A DNA stretch of 27,076 nt, taken from positions 4,155-31,230 of the forward strand of contig NW_003115999.1 in assembly GCF_000003605.2 (NCBI RefSeq), written 5' to 3'. This DNA is from Saccoglossus kowalevskii. Lineage: Eukaryota > Hemichordata > Enteropneusta > Harrimaniidae. The notes beneath the pieces were generated by a model. The model worked only from the letters and a program-made list of their open reading frames with translations. It made no database searches and was not told the DNA's origin. The first letter of the stretch is position 1; the number at the start of each line of letters is the position of its first letter. Shown one piece after another: positions 1-10,600 of the stretch. The position numbers were made by a program, and so were the translations under genes.

Positions 1-96
1 TAAATTTATTTATGGAAAGGTGAAAAAAGTTGACTTCAGCATCCCAAGGATTAAAGGGCAATAGTCGTTGTGTCACACATGCGCGAGATATATAGG

Positions 97-1139
97 CAGT
101 GTTCTCCACGAGGGGTTTAAGAGGGGCGCAGCGTCCCTCTTAATTTATTTGCGCCCCTCTTCAATTTATAGCGCCCCTCTATTTATCTTCAGCGCCCTCC
201 ATTGTTTTCGGTAAACAGCTGTTTCACGAGTCCCGGAAGATGTCCCAACGACGTTATTGAGAGACCTCTTATTAATTGACAAGCGATAAAACAAAGAACT
301 AAGAGACAGATAGTGGCATAGGTGACAACTAGGACAATGGATTGAATGTCTAGGGAAAAACTGGCTGAATAAATAAACAAAAAACAATGGATAGATGCGT
401 GAAGTGATTGTCTCAAGCATTGCGTTATTCACGCAATGGGAGAGTCAAAACAAGTTCCCTCATCATTCCTGAAGTAGCTTAGATACTTGAGAACCGAAGA
501 ACCAGCAACAATTTATTGGTCTAAATGCTTGTTACTTGCCTTTTATTGGTGAAAAGTAAAAAGAATCATCAAATAAATCACCAAAACAAAATGTACGGTA
601 AACACTGAAACAACAAGGATGACACTGTATCTGATTTGACCTTTGTCCTCAGTACCCATAACGCAATCAATATAATGATCAATTTATTTACAGTCATTGG
701 ATTCGATTTTTTCTTTTTTTTTAAATGGTAATTTTGTTATGTGAAAATATGTTTCTTCTTATTACTTGGGTTTTTCAACTATTACAATATGTCAGAGCAT
801 TTATAAAACTTTTGAAAATGAAAATACTTGAAAGAAATTTAAAAGAAATGAATGAAAGGCTAGAATTTCACAACTTGTTCCATTGCAGAGAATAAAATTG
901 ATATTCTTCATTTGTCAAAGTTGATATTTTTTTACATCAAGTGGCTTAATTTATTCATCAAAATAATTCAAGACCATTAATATAGTACTTGTACACAGTA
1001 TTTAAGGTTGCTGTAAATATAAAAGTGCTAAGAATTTTCTTTGAAATGTTTGATTGGTATGCTAATTATATGCAACTTAGATATGCTAATTATATGCAAA
1101 TTAGTGCCCCTCTTTAAATTTTATTTGTGGAGAACACTG
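97..1139. mobile_element. Non-autonomous DNA transposon-like element with 13-bp terminal inverted repeats (hAT-like ends)
   Basis: CAGTGTTCTCCAC at 97-109 is mirrored exactly by GTGGAGAACACTG at 1127-1139. Both ends are flanked by the direct repeat ATAGG (92-96 and 1140-1144). Four copies of a GCGYCCCTCT-type motif about 20 bp apart (131-200) lie just inside the left end, and a GTGCCCCTCT lies near the right end (1104-1113), as in subterminal transposase-binding repeats. No transposase ORF is present. A CAGTG terminus suggests hAT, but hAT normally makes 8-bp duplications, so the superfamily is uncertain. Confidence 0.75.
131..200. repeat. Subterminal tandem repeat of GCGCCCCTCT units
   Basis: Units start at 131 (GCGTCCCTCT), 151, 171 and 192 (GCGCCCTCC), each followed by an AT-rich spacer. 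A reverse-complement copy sits at about 119-129 beside the left terminal repeat. Confidence 0.75.
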
Positions 1140-1434
1140 ATAGGTCTCATATAAACAAGGATGGCGACTTTGGCTGTTTAATTAGGTATTTTTTGGGTGA
1201 TTGGAAGTTATCGAAGGAGTCGCCGATGGTAATTAGTACAAGACGTGCCCAGGTCCGACCTCATACTTGTGATTTCCATTAGAAGAGTGGACTGGATTGT
1301 GGGAAATCAATGTTTATCAACACAAATGTCGCACATGCGCGTCGCGACGACCACCACCCTTTAACATCTGGAACTGTCACCTAGTTAAAAAATTTGTAAA
1401 AAAAATGACAAATGTAATGTGTGTTCACCCACAG

Positions 1435-1662
1435 GAGGATGGAACATGACAAACACTTTAAAGACGAGGAAGATAAAACGAAGAGGGACCACGAGAGGGA
1501 GCTTGCTGATTTGAAGGCAAGACTCAGTAAGGAATTAGAAAATGCTAAATTAGATTTACTAAATGATAAAGAAGATGCTCTCAGAGAATTTAAACAAAAG
1601 ATAAAACAAGAACAAGATAAAGAAGAACGAGAAATTGAACAAGAAAGAGACGCAAATATTAA
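1435..1662 (+). CDS. CEP164: CEP164 exon a (coiled coil)
   Basis: Acceptor CACCCACAG ends at 1434; donor GTAAGT starts at 1663. The exon opens with the third base of a codon and ends with two bases of one (phase 2). It encodes about 75 residues of uninterrupted charged helix, for example 'KEDALREFKQKIKQEQDKEE'. It is the first exon seen; the preceding 5' exons must lie before the window. Confidence 0.85.
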
Positions 1663-4600
1663 GTAAGTAAAATGGGTACAATTAGTGCCATTTCAGAACC
1701 AAGTTAGTTTTTTTCTGTGTTAGTGCTAGCTGTGGGTACTAGCATATTACTTTAATTTTCGCTATTTTCGCTGAAGGAATTATTCAGTGAAAATAAAATC
1801 CAACGATATACCTTTTTTCCTATATTTCACATTAAACTCGTCAGAAATCAGTGAAAATATATGCAAAATGCCAAAAAAATCTTTTCAGCGAAAATTAATT
1901 CTAGCTCAAATAAAGTATTTTACAGTATGTTATTGGCTAAATAAAGTTATCATTAGCCACATTCAAGTTGTAATACTGTGGAATACTTTATTTTTTCGCT
2001 GGAATTAATTTTCACTGAAAAGGCTTTTTGGGCGTTTTGTATGGAATTTATTTTCACTGATTTTTGATGAGTTTAATGTGAAATAAGGAAAAAAAAAGTA
2101 TATTCGCTGGATTTTATTTTCACAGAATCATCCCTTCAGCGAAAATAGCGAAAATTAATTCCAAGCGAAAATAAAGTATTCTACAGTACTTGTATTTATT
2201 ATGCATGTCATAATTGTCTCACTAGATACATGTAGGTATCCTGCTTTGTGTAGTAGATAATATTTCCTATATTGTAATTTCAGATTTTAAGTTAAGTTAT
2301 TATGGCTAGTCAATTACGAATCACATTAGTCACATTAAATTGCAGTAATCATATACGTGGCTAATATGCAGCGCTAACACAGTTTATATAACCTATATTC
2401 CCAATATACCTACATGTATGCTGCCTTTTGGAATCACGTTAGTTTTATATATTAATTAACTAATTTTCAGCATCTTGAACACATGTGACTTTCTCACCGT
2501 TTCTCACATTATCATGTCATGGGAAAAGTGGGACAATGAAAACATTTCATTGAATAACAAAATTTGAAAATGTATTATGCGTCATTAGCTAAAACACAAT
2601 CCACAGAATGGCAGACATAGCTTATTAAAATATACATCTGATACAGGAAACAATAGAAAACATTTACTGTTCATACTATACAGATGTGTTGAAAGTGTAA
2701 TGAATATGTCTTCTTTATATGGAAAGTGTGTATCACATTTACATCACATTCAAACAGAATTAGCTATTATTTTAGCATAACAGAAATTGAATCCCATCAC
2801 TCAACACAAATATTTGCATAAAGCAAAATAGTTTTCGTTGCCATTTCGGATTTTTTTTTTAATTACTTCTGCAGGCAGGAAAAAGATGTATAATAATATT
2901 ATCACAAGAATACTGCATAATATGCACCCAGGCAATACAACGATTTTATGATCGGCACCAAGTGGAGGTTGATACATTCCTATACTGCCAGAGTGTACAT
3001 TAATCTCATAGTGTGACTGATTATTATCTTCCATGTATTCACAGCAAACCGAAATGTGTTGATCCTCAAAGTTTGAAGGTCTCGTAATTTCTACCAAATC
3101 AAACAGTCATCTACAGTATTCAAGATTCTAAAAAAATTGGACATTTTGTATTAATCCCTCTGGTATTCAATTATAAATAAATTACTGGTAATACAACTGT
3201 ATGTACTTTATTTACATCACCACATTTGGGTATTACTGTGAATTGATTTAAATATGTCAGATACTGTTTGCAAAGTCAGAGAAAACTGCAAATTTTGTAA
3301 CAATTTCACTTTGGTCCTTATCCGTTTTGTGGAAACATGCAATCTGGGACCCATATTGAACATAATTTGCAGTATTTTGACAACGATGTGATTGATTGAT
3401 GTATGTTTATTACAGAACATTGAGGAAAGATGTGAGAGACTCACATGAAGACGAGGAAGCTAGGCTGCAAGAAAGTAAATCGGATTCCTTACGCAAACTA
3501 CGTGATAAGATCCGAAGAGAACAAGAGGAAGAAGAAAAGAAACTTAGGTTAGTTGATGTGGGTTGTCATGGAAATGGCTCAGCCTGGCATTTCAATCACA
3601 ATTATAAACAAGACAGTTATTCATAATTTACTACAGTTATAATAGCGTGTGAACCAGTCTGCCCTCTAAGCCATATTATATATCACTGATGCACAGATAT
3701 TTTATTTTATGCAATAGGTTATACTTATTCTCTGGCATGTCATTTATGAAGCAGAAAATTAGAAATGCATCCATCTATATTTAGGGAATTTGTAATTGAG
3801 TCAAATATAATACCCCCAAAAAATGTGTAAAAACAAAGGCAATCAGGTGTAACAACAGTTTGTGCTTTCAGAAACTCCCAACAGCCACATATCTATTTGC
3901 AGAAATGTGTTGGACATTGACCAATCACATGCCAGTTTGTGTATATGTTAATGATAAGTTAACATGCTTATCTTTGACAAATCATATCTGTTAATTTATT
4001 CTAATGATTTACTTATAAACATACTTGACTTTGACCAATTACGTGCAAGAATATGAGTTGCTAATTTATACTAATGATACATTAACATATTTGACTTTAA
4101 CCAATTACATGCCAGTATATGAGAATGTATTAATGATGACATTAACATATTTGATTTTGACCAATTACATGCCAGTATATGAGTATGCTAATTTATGCTA
4201 ATTGTTACAGAAATGAGTTAGAGCAGTCAATGCAAAAACTTAAAGATGAACTGCAAGATTTACAAAAGAATGATAAAACTAACTTAGAAGAAGAAAAACA
4301 GAAAGCCTTGAATAAAATCCAGAAAGAAGTGGAAGAAGCTGTCAAAGCAGAGAAGAGAAAGTTGGAAGAGATGAAAGTCAAGGTATGTTTTTCTTCTACA
4401 ACTTTGTCCAATTGTCCAGTCACATTATTTACTGTGTTCTTCTTAAGTTCAGTTATTCTGTTATATTCACAATGCATGTATCTGTTTTGCTCCCACTTTT
4501 GAGTAAAAATTTCCCACGAGAAAGTGTCTGAAGAGCATCTGTTAGGACTGTGTAAACAAAAGTTTTGTACAGAAGGATGATAGAGGGCATTCTTTATTCA

Positions 4601-7600
4601 AACTTAAAATTGTGCTAATTCTCTACAGGGAGTGGATGAAACAAAGGAGAAACTTGACTCTGATCTGCAGACGATGATTGATGACCTAGAAAAGAAACAC
4701 TCAAATAAGATGGAACAGAAGAGAAAACAATTGGTGGAAAAACATGAAAGGGTAATTAAGTTCTTTCTTTCTAATTATTATTTGAATCGGACAGCGTTGT
4801 GCATGAAACATTACATATTGTGAATATTGTGAATTTAAATCAAGTAACAATGAATAATAGAACTCATATACGTTTAAAATAATCAAAATAGTGAAATGAA
4901 ATACAAATAAAAATGTTTTTTTTACAATACCGTATTTCCCCTATTAAAATTGTGAAATTAAATACGAATAAAAAAGATTCTTTACAATACCATTAGTAGC
5001 ACATGCGCCTACATAAAATGTATTAGCCAAAAATTTAATAATGCTTTATTGGGTTAATATATTGACAAAATTGTCAAACAACAAAGGAAAAAAATAATTA
5101 AATGTTGTGTGTCACAAAATAAAAATATGTCAAGTAGTTTGATAATTACAGAACAGTGTCTGTAATCAAAATAATTCATATTTTAATAATTTAGATTACA
5201 ATAAATGTATACATGCACTCAGATTGGAGATTTGTTCCTGATGAAGCAAATATGGTTCTAATTGTAGTAGAAAGCACATTGGGGATGTGATCTGTTTATC
5301 AAAACAAATATTTTAAAAGTATGTATTTCCATCATTGGCGTCACTATACTATGTCTGAGACTACTAGAGAATTAAGATTGTTGGTTTTCATTGCTTTCTG
5401 TTGAACAGGAAATGGATGACTTAGTAGCTGAACTCCAAGAAGCACAATCGGAAGAAAAGAAAAGAGAGGAGTCTAAACTGAGAGCATCCAGAGAGAAGCA
5501 GTCAGCAGTTGAAGAACTTGGTGAAGGGGTAAGTTTTGTAAACCACTCTAAAGGGTGGTGGTCACAATGCATGTTTGAATTTCAATGTAAATAAACAATG
5601 TATTTTACACATGCTATGTACGACGATATGATTCCCATATCGATCAGGATGCGACATGACGACCTTTAACATTGCGACAAATTTCTGTTAACATTGCAAG
5701 TTTTGGAAATTTGATGTCGATGAAGATAGAACAGGTTATTTTTTATGACAGTCACAAAATTTTCACAAAATTTTCTTTTTGTAAAAGTGCTCAAAGTAAA
5801 CAAATTTTGTAGCAAAAATTCAGAGGCTCCAAAGTGTTCAGAATGTTATTGGTGTGTACTGTAAAGTGTACTTTGAAGGTATTTATTGTACATTGTATGT
5901 ATACTGGAAATTTGAATTCACTCAAGTCTCAAAGGGGTACAGAAAAAATACTACAAGTATATATCATTTGTTGGGGCACTGACTCAGACGTGCTAAATGT
6001 TGAGGATACCGTAAAATTGAAAAATCTATTTTTGTTATAGCTGGAAAATGTACTTAAGGAAAGAAAACAAGAATTGAAAGACGAACACAGAAAAGAATTG
6101 GAAAAACTGAGGAAGGAACATGAACGAGAAATCAAGAAAATCCGACAGGAGTATGAAGAAAAAGTAAGTTAAAAACTAAATATTCATACATCTTTTTAAC
6201 TGCTGGCAGGGAGAAGATATCTTATTATTGAAACCACACAGTCAATTTCACTTGTGACGAAAACAAAAAACAGCTATTTGCAGATTCAAGTTCATCTTTG
6301 GTCATTGCCAGTTCTTGTGAAATGATCTCTAAAATAAGTCTAAATATCGGCGTATTCCATCATGCCTTGACAACGAAAGTTTGATTTGAGGTGTTTGAGG
6401 TGACAAGGTTATAGTCACCTAAGTAAATTTAGACTAAAATCATTTATTTGGTGAAAGATTAATTTCTTTTTTTGCAATTAGTTATCAATTTTTTTTATCA
6501 AGACCTGTAACCAAGTGGAAAGTACATTCATTTGGATCAATATTTACAAAGATATCACAGAATATTGCAAAATATCCCACCAAAGTATTGTGTTCAAAGG
6601 TTTAATATATGGTCACATTGACCTTTACAAATGGTTGGCAAAACGAACACGATTAGAGTGATTACTTTATTAAAGCACATAATGTTCTGGTGGTCAAATG
6701 AATTAGAGTTCTACACACAAACTAACAAATAGTTATTTCATTCACAAAAGGAGATTCATGAAAAGAAAACGTTGGCCGATAAGATCGAGGCAGAGAAGAA
6801 GAAACTTATAAAGGACAATGACAAAGTATTGGCAGGAACTAAGACGAGAATTTGAAAAGAAGAAAGAAAAATTACATGGAAAACACGAAGAGCAGGATAT
6901 GACTTTGAAAGAGATGACTGAGTCATTGGATCAAAGAAGGAAAGATCTGGAACGAGAATTGAAAGAGCTAGAGAAAGAGGTAAAAAAAAAATGTTGTATA
7001 TCATAGGTTATCCTGAGTATACTGTGAAGTATAGGGCTCATACCACTAATTGAATTTCCATAGACGACAATGTTAACATATGACGAGATTGCTATATGAA
7101 AATGACGAAGAAAGTTGAAAATATGGCTCAAAAATGGGAAATCAACATGCCAGTAATCAACCATATGAAAAAAACTAACATGTTGGCCAGCTCAAACTCT
7201 TGCAAATCTCAGGTAAACAAGACACACCTACTGTATTTGGATTGCACCAAGAGAAATCACTGGAAAAACACCAAGATTAGAACATCCATTAACACACAGA
7301 ATAAACCCACAGGTACACAGCCGCTAAGTAGTAAACAAAAGACCACATGTTGGTCTCACCTCTGACCCAGGTGATTACGCCCTCAAACAGGGAGCACCTG
7401 AGAAAAATAATATTTAAAAAATTTCATTGGTTCTTGCTGGGCATTTAAATTGAGGGCTACGAGCAGCCATTGGTTAATTAGTGGCATGAGACCTATACAC
7501 AAAGGCAGTACAGTAATCTCATTAATGCGATCTCGTACTGCCTGAGATCGAAAAAAATCAATCTTAGTCCCAGCCATGACTGAATGCTCGGAATCACACC

Positions 7601-10600
7601 CTGGGTGGTGAACCTGTATAGAGAAATATATTGAATGATAAAAATTGTGGTCAGTAAGTCAGAAGTGGAGGGAAGGTGATATTTTGTTTCTAGCTCAAGA
7701 AGGAATAACAAAATGTGTATCTAGAAATAAATTGAACACAGAACGTTTTCTGGGACCCATGTTTATCTACTGCTGCAATTGGTCTCTTTTTAAAATCTCC
7801 ATCCATTAAAATAATTGCTGCTCTTTGAATTCTTTCTTTAACAATGGTTAAAAATAAATACCATAGCATCATACACATGCAGAATATGCTTATCATCTGC
7901 CATGTTTTAGTCAACTAACAGATCTACAAAGTAAGGTGCATTTTCAACATGAGCCAAATGGGTTCCAATGTACCGATAATCCTTTTGAAAACCTGATGGT
8001 TTAACATTATTGAGCATGTGACGAGATCTCGCCATGTGAACATAGCTAACAGAATGCTGTTGATTTTATGATAAATCCAGTCATAACGATAACAATAATT
8101 CAATTAATAGGAAAATGAACTTGAAAGGAGACAAGAAAAATTGAGAGAAGAAATGGACAAATACGAACAAGAACAAGACGTAAGTTGAGAACTATTTGTT
8201 ATTCACACTCGTCAGAAATTCGATGTGATTCAATCTTTGTGTGACAGTTCTGGACATAGAATATATTTTTAAATGCAATTGCAAGTACTAACTATGCATT
8301 TTGCCACAGAATCAGTATTCCATGTTTGTGACTATGTGACAAGGCTGGATAACCATCTTAACATTATGATGATATCAATTTACTGTGCTCTCCTGGTGTC
8401 AACATAAACACCAATATTTGTCACATCTGTAGTGTTCCTGTACTGTAAATTATTTTGTTTTCACTAGAAATGTTTCAGCATTTTACGGCATTCACGGAAG
8501 TCACCAACATTCTGTTTCATTGAACCTTAGAGAAATTGTCACTGTAACAAAATCTGAGATTTTCAAAAATTTTCGCAATTCGTGAAAATTTGTCTCATGC
8601 AAAATTAAAGCGTTTCACAGTAGACTTTCTGTACAAAATGGGAGACAAAAATAACAGAATAAATTGTCTGTAATTGCTGGCTGTCAACTGAGAATGAACA
8701 CCCTGCATTCATCTAGTATACTGAGTGATCATGGAGTGTTTTCATCAGTTGCATGTGGCACGCACCTATGGCATTAATGTTGACCACAGACTTGTCACAT
8801 TTCATTTCAACCTTGTGTATAATTCTCCTCCTCATAGGATGCTTTCAGTAAGAGAGCCACCGATGCCAACGCTAGAGATCTTGAAAAAATGCAGGCAGAA
8901 AGAAAAGAACTGCAGAATGGCATCAAAGATGAAAAGAAAGATTTTGACAAACTTAAAAAAGACAAATCAAAGTTAGAAGCCGAGATACGAAAAATGAAGA
9001 GAACTCGAGAACAACAGGCTAAGAAATTGAGGTATGAATCCTTTGTCTTCTATCTTACAGTGACCTCCTCTTCATTGTTTGTAGTGGATAGAAGGATCTG
9101 CCTTCCTCATAAACATCAGCCCTCTTAACGACGAATCTCTTCTTTAACATAAAAATAATGAGTGCATTTTATTCATAAATGTAACTATAGACTACTCTCC
9201 CGGAACGTATCAAAACTGGGGTGAAAAAATACTGCTTTGTCATGGTGGAAAATACAAACTTGTCAGTTTGCTGATAGTCTGTAAGGGAATTTATTTTTTG
9301 TGACGTTGATTGGTACTCCCAGAAACACAATATCTAACATGCAAGTTTATGTTACACCCCCAAACGGGAAAGTTGTCTATATGTGGTCAGTGTAATGTTT
9401 TTCATCTTACAATCTAAAAAACATTGTAATACATGATCCATTAGAGAAATTCAGCTGACTGTAAACCTAAAATTGAGCATTTTACAGATGCATATAAATG
9501 TTACGTTTTCTTTATTTTGAAAGCATACATTGTATTTACCCCACATTCAAACACTTTCCTTTGTTTATATCGGCTGCAGTAAAAATAAATGTTCCGCATG
9601 AAGGAAATTTACACACGTCACTTAACTCAAATCACTCTGGCATAAATCACCTAAAATATTTTTTGCAGATATTATGTTATGTCTCTCTAAATTATGAATA
9701 AAAGATGTGTCATTACAAGAAAACTGCAAAGGATGTACTCAGGCAGTACTGGATTGCACTGACCTCTGTTACACACTGGTCAATATAATTGGCTGTACTG
9801 TGATGCATGCCCTCATATGTTGCTGTGAGTGGTGCTTCTATCTCAGATTACTTAGTTACTAGAGGTGTGATAGAGAAAAGAAGTACTATAAAATACTTTA
9901 TTTTATCTGGAATTAATTTTCGCTGAAAAGGCTTTTTTTGGGCATTTTGTATGGAATTTATATTCACTGATTTTTGATGAGGTGAATGTGAAATATAGGA
10001 AAAAAACTATAATTCGCTGGATTTTATTTTCACGGAATCATCCCTTCAACGAAAATAGTGGAAATAAATTCCAAGCGAAAATAAAGTATTCTACAGTATA
10101 TTGATTTTTTCTATCCATACCTCATTATATCTTTTTTTTTTCTCACAGCGAAATGTCGCAGAGATTGGAGAATACAGAGATCGATATGGTAAACAGTGCT
10201 GTTCCCAGGACGCCAAAAACTCCAGGATTGCAATTGGACGAACTGGAACCATCATCACCAGAACCAGAAGGAGAGGTGGGAAACATTCATTTGTATATCA
10301 ACACCATTCTTTCCATACACCATCTCACCCCTCCCTGTGAGGTCTTGTTTACAATGTGCATGCATGCATGTGCAGTTACTGTTTGGCAAGAACTAGTCAT
10401 TCACTCGAACATATAAAGGATGTTGTTGTCCGCTGATGTAATTAAATATACATGTGTGTGACTCAGTTAACAAAACAACATGTTATTATTTATTTATGGA
10501 AACTAATTCAGCTAAAAATAACTGTTCTCTCAGGGAATGAATTTAAATGAAAATATTTCAGCAAACTAAAGATTTGGATTTGGATAAAGACTATGGATTT

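Larger units (their letters stand above)
1..1434. other. Exon-less upstream stretch (intron of CEP164)
   Basis: Since the exon at 1435 starts mid-codon behind a splice acceptor, this is intronic. It holds the 1.04-kb inverted-repeat element and about 295 bp of moderately CpG-containing sequence (1140-1434) with no recognisable gene. Confidence 0.75.
1663..3415. other. CEP164 intron, 1.75 kb
   Basis: It contains MITE copies A and B in opposite orientation and a minus-strand open frame (2801-3097) not supported as a gene. The remainder is AT-rich with no recognised element. Confidence 0.75.
4752..6750. other. CEP164 introns 4752-5408, 5529-6040 and 6164-6750
   Basis: Apart from the two-copy repeat at 4884-4990, nothing recognisable is seen in these three introns. 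They are AT-rich and the open frames are short shadows. Confidence 0.7.

Noticed and set aside
1157-1190. ATG with good context (AAGGATGGCG) as a gene start upstream of CEP164
   Set aside because: The frame stops after six codons, and the next exon begins mid-codon behind a splice acceptor.
4205-4477. Minus-strand frames opposite the coiled-coil exons (also 5372-5572, 5929-6135, 6756-7004)
   Set aside because: They are Ser/Phe/Leu-rich shadows of E/K-rich coding sequence on the + strand.
7096-7914. Several short frames on both strands in a CEP164 intron
   Set aside because: There is no start or splice context, no domain signs, and composition is typical of AT-rich noncoding DNA.
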